A DNA stretch of 64,000 bases, from the NCBI GenBank assembly GCA_020635205.1, contig JACKAE010000002.1, forward strand, positions 124,001-188,000. The letters run 5' to 3'. A program made the translations under genes and the position numbers. Source of the DNA: Ignavibacteria bacterium. GTDB lineage: Bacteria; Bacteroidota; Ignavibacteria; OLB7. Shown in pieces: positions 41,481 through 51,025 of the stretch. The notes beneath the pieces were generated by a model, which did no database searches, was not told the DNA's origin, and was given only the letters and a program-made list of their open reading frames with translations. The number at the start of each line of letters is the position of its first letter. Position 1 is the stretch's first letter.

Positions 41481-41518
41481 CTATACTTTGTGAGTCTCTT
41501 TAGAACGATAGGGACTTC

Positions 41519-41962
41519 TTACTGGAACTTTGCAGAGAATGCTCCATCTTTGACTTCAATAGTTTCACTCCCTCCAGCCTCTAATCCTTTAAAGCTAAAG
41601 TTACCAGTGATTCCCGTCTCATCAATCGATGTGATTTCAACTTCACCCTCAGTTGCTATATAGGATTTCAGTGGCGAGACGATATTAAATGATGCGGTAT
41701 TCCCAGTGCTGGGAAGTGTAATAGTTGTTGGATCCGTTACACCCGTAAGGCCAATTGCAATGTTGGTTCCATCGCTGAACGACCCTTGAATGTTCATTGT
41801 GCTTCCAAATTTGATAGCTGTAACGCTGGTAGTCTCCTTACTCGTTCCGTCAACCTCAGCTTTCATCGTTGGATTATCTGGCGAAAGTGGGTCTTCTGTA
41901 CAGCCAATCATCATAACGGAAAAGAGAGCAGTAAGTGCAATCGGCAAAATTTTACGATACAT
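41519..41962 (-). CDS. DUF6252-like lipoprotein
   Basis: 147 residues. The signal MYRKILPIALTALFSVMMIG ends with the lipobox Cys (GCTEDP). The rest is a single beta domain: NPTMKAEVDG, MNIQGSFSDGTNIAIGLTG, VEITSIDETGITGNFSFKGL and VKDGAFSAKFQ, the wording of the small DUF6252-type FCB lipoproteins. Function unknown. Its terminator faces the nitroreductase gene. AAGGAGG-type sequence is absent ahead of the start, as usual in Bacteroidota; AGGAGGAATCTC lies seven bases ahead, which is unusually good here. Confidence 0.8.
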   Translation of the reverse strand: MYRKILPIALTALFSVMMIGCTEDPLSPDNPTMKAEVDGTSKETTSVTAIKFGSTMNIQGSFSDGTNIAIGLTGVTDPTTITLPSTGNTASFNIVSPLKSYIATEGEVEITSIDETGITGNFSFKGLEAGGSETIEVKDGAFSAKFQ

Positions 41963-42327
41963 TGAGATTCCTCCTGTTGTATACTTAACGGGTACTTTTG
42001 TGTCCTGCCTTCGGTGAGGCCGCTAAAATTAGTCAAGTTTGCCTCTTTAACCAACAAAAAGGAGAGGTATCGCGAATCGGTTGGAATGTTGCGAGAGTAG
42101 GCGTTCTTTACGTTGCCTCACATCCCCCAACAAATCCGTTGTTGCCCGATTCCCTGCCATCCCCGTATATTGCGCGTCTTTCGGACGTACCGAAGTGACG
42201 GGAATCAGGATATGTCCTCTTCCTGTCCAAAAAATTAGCGTGCACATTTGTCCGAAAGATATTGTCTTTGCTGTGCACATATAGAGATAGAAAACAAGTA
42301 TCACGCATTTATTCCGGAGCACGTTCC
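41963..42327. other. 365-bp divergent intergenic region before secD
   Basis: Separates the minus-strand lipoprotein from secD. It has a short palindrome TTCGGACGTACCGAA near 42178-42192 and otherwise nothing I can support. The secD promoter must lie here but no TAnnTTTG box is clear. Confidence 0.5.
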
Positions 42328-44478
42328 GTGAGCGCTCGATTTCGAATCATCATCATCGTACTGGCTCTTGCCGCATCTGTTTGGCAGTTGTGGCCAACTT
42401 GGACTTACTACCAGTTGAACAATGAACGAGAGTCTCTTGTCAATGACACTGTTGGCAATCCTGCCGCCTATGGAGCATTAGCTACATGGGATTCACTTCA
42501 CGGCCAAGATTGGTCCGATGCACGCGAGGGGCGCATCAAACTTGGTCTCGACCTCCGCGGTGGTGTTTACACCACTGTTGAAGTTGATATTCCTGCTCTC
42601 CTCTACGAGACAGCGGACAAAGACCTAATCGACGATATGTTCGAGAAGGTGATTGCCGCCGTCCGCGAAGAGGCGGCTCTCTCGGACGATCCAGTGATTG
42701 ACATCTTCACCAGAAAGTTCAATGAAATTGCCAGACCACAGGGGAGAACCTTGTTGGACTACTATGAGTTGGGCGATCTACCGGGGAGTGCCGGGGATGA
42801 TGCAATCATCGACAAACTGACGGATAATATCGACGACGCGGTTAATCAGGCAACAGAGGTTATCCGGCAGCGTGTCGATAAGTATGGTCTTACCGAGCCT
42901 TCGATTCAGAAGCAGGGGAGCCGTCGCATTATCGTGGAGCTTCCTGACGAGAAAGACCCAGAGCGTGTTGGTCAATTGCTGTCGCAAACTGCACGCCTCG
43001 AATTCAAGCTGGTGAAGAACGATGCTGCTATCGTTGAAGTCTTCAAGCAGATTGACCAACTTCTTACCACAGAAACTCCGGGGAGTAGCGACGCCAAATC
43101 AGACGAGAAGGAAGATCCGAAGACCACCGATACAGCAGGTGGTACTAATCCAACCGATACAACTACCCCTGCTCCGAAAAAGGAGACCACTACCACTAAC
43201 GATTCAGGCGATTCTACAGGCTCCCCATCTGGTGGAGATACAAATGGATCAAATACCGGAGCGAGTGATACAAACTCGGATACAGGAAATAACCCATACG
43301 AAGGGTTGCCTGAGGATGAGCAGTACAAAAAGTTCCAAGCACTTCACCCCTTCTCGTCCAACTTTGCGACCTACTATCAAGCAGGATACCATGCAAATTC
43401 GGAACCGGCCAGTGGTGTTGTTGATCTTCCCACGATTCCGGCGGGCGAGTACACCTTCCTCCTGAACAAAGATTCACGCGCAAAAGTGCAGGAGTTGTTA
43501 AAGCGTCCAGAAATTCGTGGGTTGATTCCAGAAGATCGTGTTATTGCCTTCTCGGCCACTACGCGAGATCCAAACGATCCAGAGAGTGCCTACGAGATGT
43601 TCGTCTTGAAGGCGGAGTCAGAGATGAATGGTGAAGTTGTGACCGATGCGCAGGAAAGCATTGATGCTCAGGAAGGACGCCCGATTGTGACGATGGCAAT
43701 GAGCATTGCTGGTGCAGAACGGTGGGCAGAGATTACCGGAGAGAACGTAGAAAAGCGTGTAGCTGTCGTTCTCGACTCTTCGGTCTATTCGGCTCCTTGG
43801 ATCCAAGAGAAGATTTCTGGCGGATCTACGCGGATCACCGGTTCCTCAGACTTAAAAGATGCGGAACTCTTAGCGACAGTGTTGAAGTCGGGAGCACTCA
43901 AGGCTCCAATCAAAATTATTGAGCAGAGAGTTGTCGGTCCATCGCTCGGAGCCGATCAGATTGCCCAAGGAATCAACGCCGTGTTGTTTGCGGCACTTCT
44001 GGTGATTCTCTTCATGGCAATCTACTATGCTTTAGGAGGTGTTGTTGCCGACGTTGCCGTTGCGCTGAACGTCTTCTTCTCGCTTGCGATGCTCGCGGCT
44101 TTCCAAGGAACCCTTACGCTTCCAGGTATTGGTGCTCTTGTGCTGACAATCGGTATGGCGGTGGATGCCAACGTTCTGATCTACGAGCGAATACGTGAAG
44201 AGCTTGCGTTAGGGAAGACAATACGAAATGCGGTGCAGCTCGGATACGACAAAGCGTTTACAGCTATTATCGACTCGAACATTACAACATTCTTGACCGG
44301 TATGATCCTCGCTGCGTTCGGCACCGGACCGATCAAAGGTTTTGCTATCATGTTGATGATCGGTATTGCCTGTACGCTCTTCACTGCCGTCTTCATCACA
44401 CGTGCAGTCTTTATGTTGGTATTAGAGCGGGATGTTCAGTCGGTAAACTTCGGTCAGCCCAAATCACGGGTTATATAA
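42328..44478 (+). CDS. secD: Protein translocase subunit SecD
   Basis: 716 residues from GTG 42328, which has GGAGCACGTTCC ahead; the frame is open 22 codons further up. N-terminal membrane helix (FRIIIIVLALAASVWQLW), the SecD motif KLGLDLRGGVYTTVEVD, a large periplasmic domain, and a C-terminal bundle of membrane helices (ADVAVALNVFFSLAMLAAFQ, LTIGMAVDANVLIYERIREE). SecDF uses proton flow to help protein export. Unusually, residues ~252-323 are a Thr/Asp/Ser/Gly/Pro/Asn-rich low-complexity insert (for example TNPTDTTTPAPKKETTTTND) in the periplasmic domain. secF follows 48 bases later. Confidence 0.97.
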   Translation: MSARFRIIIIVLALAASVWQLWPTWTYYQLNNERESLVNDTVGNPAAYGALATWDSLHGQDWSDAREGRIKLGLDLRGGVYTTVEVDIPALLYETADKDLIDDMFEKVIAAVREEAALSDDPVIDIFTRKFNEIARPQGRTLLDYYELGDLPGSAGDDAIIDKLTDNIDDAVNQATEVIRQRVDKYGLTEPSIQKQGSRRIIVELPDEKDPERVGQLLSQTARLEFKLVKNDAAIVEVFKQIDQLLTTETPGSSDAKSDEKEDPKTTDTAGGTNPTDTTTPAPKKETTTTNDSGDSTGSPSGGDTNGSNTGASDTNSDTGNNPYEGLPEDEQYKKFQALHPFSSNFATYYQAGYHANSEPASGVVDLPTIPAGEYTFLLNKDSRAKVQELLKRPEIRGLIPEDRVIAFSATTRDPNDPESAYEMFVLKAESEMNGEVVTDAQESIDAQEGRPIVTMAMSIAGAERWAEITGENVEKRVAVVLDSSVYSAPWIQEKISGGSTRITGSSDLKDAELLATVLKSGALKAPIKIIEQRVVGPSLGADQIAQGINAVLFAALLVILFMAIYYALGGVVADVAVALNVFFSLAMLAAFQGTLTLPGIGALVLTIGMAVDANVLIYERIREELALGKTIRNAVQLGYDKAFTAIIDSNITTFLTGMILAAFGTGPIKGFAIMLMIGIACTLFTAVFITRAVFMLVLERDVQSVNFGQPKSRVI

Positions 44479-44526
44479 GGGAATACTTCCCTGTTGAGCA
44501 AACGAACTTGAAACGCAAAAAGAGAT

Positions 44527-45570
44527 ATGCAGTTTTTCAGCAATACCCACATTGACTTTCTCGGCAAGAGGAAGATTTTCTACATGGTTTCGTTGGTCGT
44601 GACCATCGCCGGTATCTCCGCAGCTCTCCTTCGGGGTGTAGAGTTCGGCATTGACTTCGAGGGGGGAGCCGAGGGAGATATTCGCTTCACCACTGCTGCC
44701 GATATTGGAACTGTACGTTCAGCAATAGAGAGCGCAGGTTTTAAGGGAGCCGAGGTGAAGTCTGGAGGTGAGAACGACGTGTTGATTCGGGTGAAAAACC
44801 CGGAGTCAGTCGCGGAAGATAATCCTGCCGAGGGTGCGCCTGCATCTGAGGTTCTCACAACGGAATTAACTCAAGCGTTAAAGACTGCCTATCCAGATCA
44901 GGATGGTAAGCAAGCATTTGAGATACGAGAGGTGCGTATTGTAGGACCAAAGGTCGGCAAGGAGTTGCGAACTCAAGCACTCTGGGCTGTCTTGGCTTCG
45001 ATTCTCGCTATCCTTCTCTACATTACATTCCGCTTCGAGTGGGTCTACGGTCTTGGAGCTATTATCGCTCTCGTCCACGACGTGCTCGTTGCCTTCTCCT
45101 TTGCCGTTCTCTGCAACGGTCTCTTCGGATTAAACTTGGAGATGAACCAAGGAATGTTAGCTGCCTTCCTGACGGTGGTTGGTTTCTCAATCAACGACAC
45201 GGTGATTATCTTCGATCGTATTCGTGAGAACAAGGGAATCCATCGAGGGGAAAACCTGATGATGTTGATGAACCGGTCGATCAACGAGACGCTTCCGCGA
45301 ACGATCAACACGTCGTTAACGGTTATCTTGGTTCTTGCGGTTCTCCTGATTTTCTCCGGCGATGCTCTGCAAGGCTTTGCTTTCACAATGCTTGTTGGTA
45401 TCATTACCGGTACATACTCATCGATCTATATTGCAAGTTCATTTGTGATTGATACGATGATCCGTCGTGGAAAGCTCGATCCGAATGCTGAGGGAGACTT
45501 TAAGCAACATGTGATTGAAGCTCGCCAGGCTCGCAGAGCAGGTCAAGTTACAGCGAAGGCCGAAGCATAA
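44527..45570 (+). CDS. secF: Protein translocase subunit SecF
   Basis: 347 residues with six hydrophobic segments. The SecF motif GIDFEGGAEGDIRF follows the first helix; VGFSINDTVIIFDRIRENKG is the conserved TM4-5 region; NTSLTVILVLAVLLIFSGDA follows. Acts with SecD in the inner membrane. The gene lies 48 bases after secD, in one unit with it. The last ~35 residues are a soluble, Ala/Arg-rich tail. Confidence 0.97.
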   Translation: MQFFSNTHIDFLGKRKIFYMVSLVVTIAGISAALLRGVEFGIDFEGGAEGDIRFTTAADIGTVRSAIESAGFKGAEVKSGGENDVLIRVKNPESVAEDNPAEGAPASEVLTTELTQALKTAYPDQDGKQAFEIREVRIVGPKVGKELRTQALWAVLASILAILLYITFRFEWVYGLGAIIALVHDVLVAFSFAVLCNGLFGLNLEMNQGMLAAFLTVVGFSINDTVIIFDRIRENKGIHRGENLMMLMNRSINETLPRTINTSLTVILVLAVLLIFSGDALQGFAFTMLVGIITGTYSSIYIASSFVIDTMIRRGKLDPNAEGDFKQHVIEARQARRAGQVTAKAEA

Positions 45571-45594
45571 GAAAGAAATCTTCAAAGTTCTGAC

Positions 45595-45936
45595 GTGACC
45601 TTTACAGTTGACCATAGCAATCCAGCCTTCTTTGTCCTAAGTGGGTCTGCTTTAGGCGGTCCCGAGGCGATGGAGTTTACCGAGGCAGTAAACTCCTGCA
45701 TCGGCAGTGGGGTTGTCTGCGCCGTTGTCGACCTTTCAGGTTTAGAGTTGATGAACAGTTCAGGTCTTGGAATGCTTGTTGCCGCATCACGAAATCTTGT
45801 CGGTGCTGGTGGGGGAATTGCCCTGATTGGCGCAAACGACAGAATTCAGAAACTCTTTACGATGACTCGTCTCGACTCTGTCTTCCGGCAGTACGAGACA
45901 CGTGAAGAAGCGGCTGCCTCGTTCGATATTCGATAA
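45595..45936 (+). CDS. STAS-domain anti-sigma factor antagonist-like protein
   Basis: 113 residues of one STAS domain: VDHSNPAFFVLSGSALGG, VVDLSGLELMNSSGLGML with the phosphorylatable Ser (position 55-56, SSG), and IALIGANDRIQKLFTMTRLD. Partner kinases (RsbW/SpoIIAB type) are not in the window. It lies 24 bases after secF and ends at a clear terminator. GTG start; a short protein with no N-terminal extension. Confidence 0.88.
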   Translation: MTFTVDHSNPAFFVLSGSALGGPEAMEFTEAVNSCIGSGVVCAVVDLSGLELMNSSGLGMLVAASRNLVGAGGGIALIGANDRIQKLFTMTRLDSVFRQYETREEAAASFDIR

Positions 45937-45949
45937 GTTCCATTCTTCC

Positions 45950-46000
45950 GCTCCGATCCATGCCCGGATAGTCCGGTGTCCTGTGATCGGAGCTTTTTTT
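45950..46000 (+). terminator. Rho-independent terminator with seven Ts
   Basis: GCTCCGATC at 45950-45958 pairs with GATCGGAGC at 45985-45993, followed by TTTTTTT. An inner CCGGA/TCCGG stem sits in the loop. It ends the secDF-STAS unit, 15 bases before purA. Confidence 0.92.
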
Positions 46001-46014
46001 GCGCGGAGTATGCT

Positions 46015-47298
46015 ATGAGTGTTCGTGTTGTGATCGGAGCACAGTGGGGAGATGAGGGGAAGGGAAAAGTGGTTGATATGTTTGCTGAAGAGGCAGATGT
46101 TGTCGCTCGCTATCAAGGGGGAGCCAATGCCGGACATACAATTGTGGTGGGTGACCGCAAGTATGTTCTCCACCTGATTCCCTCCGGTATCTTGCACGAC
46201 AACACAGTTTGCGTTATTGGGAATGGTGTGGTGATCGACCCTGCCGCCCTGATGGAGGAGATCGAGTTGCTGAAGTCGTTCGGTGTCTCGATTGAGGGAC
46301 GACTGAAGATCAGCCACAAAGCCCACCTGATTATGCCCTACCATAAGTTGCTCGATCAACTTACCGAGCGTGAACAAAAGATCGGCACAACTGGACGGGG
46401 TATCGGTCCATCCTACATCGACAAGTATAACCGTAGTGGTATCCGAATCGTTGACCTGCTGGATCGAGTTCGCCTTGAAGAACAGCTTCGTGAGGGTATC
46501 CGGCAGAAAAACGATTGGTTCCGAAAAGTCTACGACGCTCCCGAGCTTGATGTTGAGAAGATTGTTGCCGAATATCTCGACTTCGATCAACAAATGGATG
46601 ACTATATCACCGACACGACTTCCTTTATCAACGAGGCGTGGCGGTCTGGTAAGACAATTTTAGCTGAAGGGGCGCAGGGAGCATTGCTCGACATCGATCA
46701 TGGAACCTATCCGTTCGTCACCAGCTCTTCACCCACTTCCGGTGGCGCTTGCACAGGTCTTGGCTTGCCACCAACTGCGATCACGAAAGTAACCGGCATT
46801 GTGAAGGCTTACTGCACACGTGTCGGTGCAGGTCCTTTCCCAACAGAACTTGAGGATGAGACTGGGGAGAAGCTGCGAGCACTCGGCGCAGAGTTCGGCG
46901 CGACAACAGGCCGCCCACGTCGCTGCGGTTGGCTCGACCTGTTTGCCCTCCGCTACTCGGCAATGATTAACGGCATCGACGAGATTGTTCTAACAAAACT
47001 CGATGTGCTGAATGACTTTGAAGAGATCAAAGTCTGCACAGGGTACAACGTGAATGGCGAGCCTGTGAAGTATTTCCCGAGCGACTGTGGGACATTGGAG
47101 AAGGTAGAGCCGATCTACGAGACCTTGCCCGGCTGGAACTATGAGCTTCGGAGTGGTGAGTCGTTCGATGATTTGCCGAGCGAGACGCGGAATTATATCC
47201 GGAAGATCGAAGAAGAGGTTGGTGCGCCGGTTCGCTACCTCGGCATTGGCCCAGGAAGAGATGAGATCATAGTTGGAGATCTGGAGAAGGTGGGGTAG
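46015..47298 (+). CDS. purA: Adenylosuccinate synthetase PurA
   Basis: 427 residues from ATG 46015 (RBS GCGGAG ahead; the frame is open to 45976). Standard motifs: VVIGAQWGDEGKGKVVD (GTP P-loop), QGGANAGHTIV with the catalytic His, GTTGRGIGPSYIDK and TSSSPTSGGACTGLG, and RRCGWLDLFALRYSAMINGI near the C terminus. Makes adenylosuccinate from IMP and aspartate with GTP in purine synthesis. It is monocistronic and starts directly after the terminator at 45950. Confidence 0.98.
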   Translation: MSVRVVIGAQWGDEGKGKVVDMFAEEADVVARYQGGANAGHTIVVGDRKYVLHLIPSGILHDNTVCVIGNGVVIDPAALMEEIELLKSFGVSIEGRLKISHKAHLIMPYHKLLDQLTEREQKIGTTGRGIGPSYIDKYNRSGIRIVDLLDRVRLEEQLREGIRQKNDWFRKVYDAPELDVEKIVAEYLDFDQQMDDYITDTTSFINEAWRSGKTILAEGAQGALLDIDHGTYPFVTSSSPTSGGACTGLGLPPTAITKVTGIVKAYCTRVGAGPFPTELEDETGEKLRALGAEFGATTGRPRRCGWLDLFALRYSAMINGIDEIVLTKLDVLNDFEEIKVCTGYNVNGEPVKYFPSDCGTLEKVEPIYETLPGWNYELRSGESFDDLPSETRNYIRKIEEEVGAPVRYLGIGPGRDEIIVGDLEKVG

Positions 47299-47600
47299 AG
47301 CTTAGTGGTAATTCAAAATTCAAAAGTAAAAATTCAAAATGGTTTGGGGTTTTCGATTTCGGAATTGGGATTTCCGAGAACCGCCGAAGGCAGTACTGTA
47401 GGTAATCTGGCCGTTGAGGCTGAGCGATAGGGTTTGCTCTAAGTATCCTTGCGAGACTCTTCGGCATCCGCCGCGGCGGATCAGAGTGACAGGGGGAAAT
47501 GTTGATTTCGGAATTTGGATTGTGAGTTTTGGATTGAAAAGAGTGTGCGAAGCGTGGTGCTTGACATCAGGCTGAAGCCAGCACATCCTCCCCAATCCCC
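47299..47600. repeat. Convergent intergenic region with AATTCAAAA words and a TCCGCCGCGGCGGA palindrome
   Basis: AATTCAAAATTCAAAAGTAA occurs at 47312-47331 and TCCGCCGCGGCGGA at about 47466-47479. The AAAGTAAAAATTCAAAA string reappears at 52099 and 52457. No gene seen in the 302 bases. Confidence 0.65.
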
Positions 47601-49448
47601 TTATTTCTGCGCAATCTTCTCCGCAATATCTGCTCTGGCTGGAGGATCCTCTCGTTCATTGAAGGGGACAAACCCGTCGGTTGCAACGCGCTTCAGGTAG
47701 AACTCAATTAGTTTCTTTGAGAGTGGGGCTGCGTGTTGGCCCCCGAAGCCACTGTTCTCCACCAGAACACACATCGCGATTTTCGGGTTGTCGTAGGGAG
47801 CATAGCTGATGAACCAAGAGTGATCCCGTCCGTGCGTGTTCTGTGCAGTTCCAGTTTTGCCGGCAACTCCGATATCTGGAAGTTTTACGTGTCCTGCCGT
47901 TCCCCCGGGCACGTTAACTACGTCGAACATTCCTTGCTGCACAACCTTCAGATTCTCAGGCTTGATGCCGAGATCTTCCGACTCCATTTCCATGTGCTGA
48001 ATCTCACCGAGCTTCTTGATCTTCGCTCGACTGACGAAGTGAGGCTTAATCCAGACGCCATTGTTTGCGATGGCGGCAGTGTAGGCGGCAAGCTGTAGAG
48101 GGTTTACTTTTAACTCTCCCTGACCAATTCCGAGGTTTACCAGCACTCCTTTCGGCCATTTATCTACGCCAAAGTTTTTATCGTAGTAGGCTCGTGATGG
48201 AAGGAGTGTCCAAGGAGCTTCTGGAACATCAACTCCAAGTTTTTCTCCAAAGTGAAATTTACTCCCCCACTTATAGTAGGTATCAATTCCCATTTGAAGG
48301 CAGAGTTTGTAGAAGAAAACGTTGCAGGAGGCTTGGATTGCTCGCCGGACGTTAACGGCTCCGTGTGCACCGTGGCATTTCCAAGAGCGACCACCGAAAG
48401 TGAAGGAGCCGGGACAAGAAATTGTTGATGTCGGTGTAATCAAACCCTCTTCCAGACCAGCAATTGCCATCAGAGGCTTCCAGGTAGAGCCGGGAGGATA
48501 GACGCCGAAGGTGGCACGGTTTGTCAGGGGCTTGTCCAGATCATCCGTTAGCTTCTTGTATTCGTCTGCCTTTGTCACTCCGTTGAAGATATTTAGGTCG
48601 TAGTCGGGGGCACTCACCAGCGCAAGGATCTCTCCCGTTGAAGGTTCAATAGCAACTACTGCTCCCGTATAGTTGCTCTGCTTCATTAGATATTCGGCGT
48701 AGGCTTGCAGTTCAGCGTCAAGTCCGAGGTAGAGGTCGAATCCATTTGAGGGAGATTGGTCACTCTTTCCGTCGTTGAACGACTCAATCCGCTGCCCCCG
48801 GTTATTCACGGCAACGAACTCGTATCCCTTCTCGCCACGGAGGAATGTCTCGAACACTTTCTCGATCCCTTGCTTGCCAATCACATCACCCGGAACGTAG
48901 TAGTTGCTCCTCTCCAGTTCGCTTTGGTCGATCTCCTTTACGTAGCCGAGAATGTGGCTTGCTCGAACATCGTTGCTGTAATAGCGCTTCGATTCGTTCT
49001 CAAGCTCGGTTCCTCCAAGCTCATAGTAGAACTCGTTGAGCTTCGCCCACGTGGTGTCGTCGATGTCGCGGAAGATTCTGACAGGTGTGTAGGGGTTTAT
49101 CTTGTAGCGGTCAATCAGTTTTGTGATCTCCGACGTATCCGTCCCTATGATCTTCGCAATCCACTCCTTGCTCTCCTTATCAAATTTATTTGGGGTGATA
49201 TAGAGGGAGTGGCTCCCCTCACTTGCTACGATAACGTATCCGTTTCGGTCGTAGAGTGCCCCACGCACCGGTTGAATTGTCATCTTCTTGATTCCCTGCG
49301 CGTCGGCCTGAAATCGGTACTGCGAACCTTGGATGATCTGCAACTGCACTAAACGGCCAGTAAAGACTATAAACATGAGTGCCACAACCGTAAGGAAGAT
49401 GTTGCGGCGGAGGGTTATCGAACCAGAATCAGATGTCGCATGTAGCAT
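47601..49448 (-). CDS. mrdA: Penicillin-binding protein 2 (elongasome transpeptidase)
   Basis: 615 residues. N-terminal membrane anchor at ~16-36 (IFLTVVALMFIVFTGRLVQL), a pedestal domain with IQPVRGALYDRNG, then the transpeptidase: active-site motif STWK (Ser ~320, in YPPGSTWKPLMA), SCN near 372 (QASCNVFFYKL) and KTGTAQN near 527. It cross-links peptidoglycan during elongation with RodA, which is absent from the window. Minus strand. ATG 49448 agrees with the membrane topology. Cytoplasmic N terminus, periplasmic enzyme. Confidence 0.96.
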   Translation of the reverse strand: MLHATSDSGSITLRRNIFLTVVALMFIVFTGRLVQLQIIQGSQYRFQADAQGIKKMTIQPVRGALYDRNGYVIVASEGSHSLYITPNKFDKESKEWIAKIIGTDTSEITKLIDRYKINPYTPVRIFRDIDDTTWAKLNEFYYELGGTELENESKRYYSNDVRASHILGYVKEIDQSELERSNYYVPGDVIGKQGIEKVFETFLRGEKGYEFVAVNNRGQRIESFNDGKSDQSPSNGFDLYLGLDAELQAYAEYLMKQSNYTGAVVAIEPSTGEILALVSAPDYDLNIFNGVTKADEYKKLTDDLDKPLTNRATFGVYPPGSTWKPLMAIAGLEEGLITPTSTISCPGSFTFGGRSWKCHGAHGAVNVRRAIQASCNVFFYKLCLQMGIDTYYKWGSKFHFGEKLGVDVPEAPWTLLPSRAYYDKNFGVDKWPKGVLVNLGIGQGELKVNPLQLAAYTAAIANNGVWIKPHFVSRAKIKKLGEIQHMEMESEDLGIKPENLKVVQQGMFDVVNVPGGTAGHVKLPDIGVAGKTGTAQNTHGRDHSWFISYAPYDNPKIAMCVLVENSGFGGQHAAPLSKKLIEFYLKRVATDGFVPFNEREDPPARADIAEKIAQK

Positions 49449-49812
49449 TGGAAATATCCTGTCAATAGGTGTTCACATATCTCTTCAGGGTCGGCAAAAA
49501 AAATCTCCCTAATGTAGTCTCTCACAAAGGGAAAGTCAAGGCTTTCCTGACGCTTCTTTGCATGATTTCGTGGCGACGTAACAGACTGAAGGCAATAAGA
49601 GTTCGTGATTCGTTTACGGTCGCTCCTCTATTTCGTAAGTTTCGGGACTTTGGAATTTGTAGAGTTGAGAGTTTATAGAGAGAAGAGTTCGTAGAGTTGG
49701 GAGTTTATAGAGTTATGAGTTGGAAGTCGAGAAATCTTCAATCTCTGAAGTCTGACTCCTGATGTCTCACTGCTCAAAGCTGAACGTTATCTATCAACAT
49801 ATATATTTTAAC
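49449..49812. other. 364-bp divergent intergenic region with gag-rich low-complexity tract
   Basis: The plus strand holds AGAGTTGAGAGTTTATAGAG, AGAAGAGTTCGTAGAGTTGG and similar words (about 49660-49740), close to the tracts at 6522 and 31500. An A/T-rich stretch (ATATATATTTTAAC) precedes the sucD ATG. Nothing coding seen. Confidence 0.6.
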
Positions 49813-50790
49813 ATGAGCGTACTTGTTAACAAACAAACAAAAGTCTTAGTGCAGGGTATCACCGGATCGGAAGGTACATTTCACGCATCGCAGATGCTGG
49901 AGTATGGCACGAACGTTGTGGCTGGTGTTACCCCGGGGAAGGGAGGAACAGAGTATCAGCCGAAAGAGTTTATCCGACCGGTTCCAGTATTCAACACAGT
50001 GCGTGAAGCTGTGGAGAAGACCGGAGCAGATGCTTCGGTTATCTTTGTCCCTGCTCCCTTTGCTGCCGACGCCATTATGGAGGCTGCCGACGCAGGAATT
50101 CCGCTGGTGATCTGTATCACCGAGGGCATACCGGTTCGCGACATGGTGATTGTCAAGGAATACCTTGCTGATAAGGCAACCCGACTGATTGGGCCAAACT
50201 GTCCCGGTATTATCACTCCGGGTGAGTGCAAAATCGGCATCATGCCCGGCTTTATTCACAACAAAGGGAAGGTCGGTCTGGTCTCTCGAAGTGGAACGTT
50301 AACCTACGAGGCCGTGAAGCAGATTAGCGATCTTGGCTTAGGACAATCTACCTGCATCGGCATTGGGGGAGATCCGGTGAACGGAACATCGTTCAAGGAT
50401 GCTATTGAACTCTTCAACCAGGATCGTGGAACCGAGGCAATTATCATGATTGGTGAGATTGGTGGCTCAGCAGAAGAAGAGGCTGCAGCCTATGTTGCCG
50501 AGCATGTGAAGAAGCCAGTTGTTGGATTTATTGCGGGGCGGACTGCTCCTCCGGGACGGCGTATGGGGCATGCCGGAGCTATTATCTCAGGTGGGAAGGG
50601 GACAGCCGAAGCAAAAATTGCGGCAATGAAAGAGGCCGGTATTATCACGGTTGATTCCCCTGCTGACATGGGGAAGGCAATCTTCGATGCTCTGAAGAAA
50701 GCTAAGCCTGCAACCGGAACCAAGAAAGCTACTACGGCAAAGAAGACTGCTAAGAAAGCGACGAAAAAGGTGGCTGCCAAGAAAGCGTAG
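49813..50790 (+). CDS. sucD: Succinyl-CoA synthetase alpha subunit with added Lys-rich tail
   Basis: 325 residues from ATG 49813; the usual alpha subunit ends near 290-300. Motifs: VQGITGSEGTFHASQMLEYG near the N terminus, GPNCPGIITPGECKIGIMPG with the CoA region, and GHAGAIISGGKGTAEAKIAA with the phosphohistidine (His in MGHAGA). The last ~27 residues are almost only Lys, Ala and Thr (ATGTKKATTAKKTAKKATKK), like the tails of histone H1-like proteins; this is not a normal part of SucD. The enzyme converts succinyl-CoA to succinate with ATP/GTP formation in the TCA cycle. sucC is not adjacent. Confidence 0.95.
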   Translation: MSVLVNKQTKVLVQGITGSEGTFHASQMLEYGTNVVAGVTPGKGGTEYQPKEFIRPVPVFNTVREAVEKTGADASVIFVPAPFAADAIMEAADAGIPLVICITEGIPVRDMVIVKEYLADKATRLIGPNCPGIITPGECKIGIMPGFIHNKGKVGLVSRSGTLTYEAVKQISDLGLGQSTCIGIGGDPVNGTSFKDAIELFNQDRGTEAIIMIGEIGGSAEEEAAAYVAEHVKKPVVGFIAGRTAPPGRRMGHAGAIISGGKGTAEAKIAAMKEAGIITVDSPADMGKAIFDALKKAKPATGTKKATTAKKTAKKATKKVAAKKA

Positions 50791-50951
50791 ATTTTCTTCT
50801 GAAGGGGTGTGTGCAGAGGGAAGAGGCAAAAAATCTATGAGAGCAGAAAGTTTTTACTAACAAAATTTCAGTTCATGTGTTAGGTAGCCAGTGGTTGTTG
50901 TTGGACAAGAGTTATGAAGGGAGCACTTGTCAAGTGACAATCGCCAAAATC

Positions 50952-50990
50952 AGCGGTGAATCTGAATGTTATTTCGGGTTCACCGCTTTG
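50952..50990 (+). terminator. Hairpin terminator after sucD
   Basis: AGCGGTGAA at 50952-50960 pairs with TTCACCGCT at 50979-50987, followed by TTG. It has no long T-run. 50791-50951 otherwise shows nothing. Confidence 0.6.
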
Positions 50991-51025
50991 AATAACAGTC
51001 ATCAACGTTGCGTGAAGAAAGCTCC

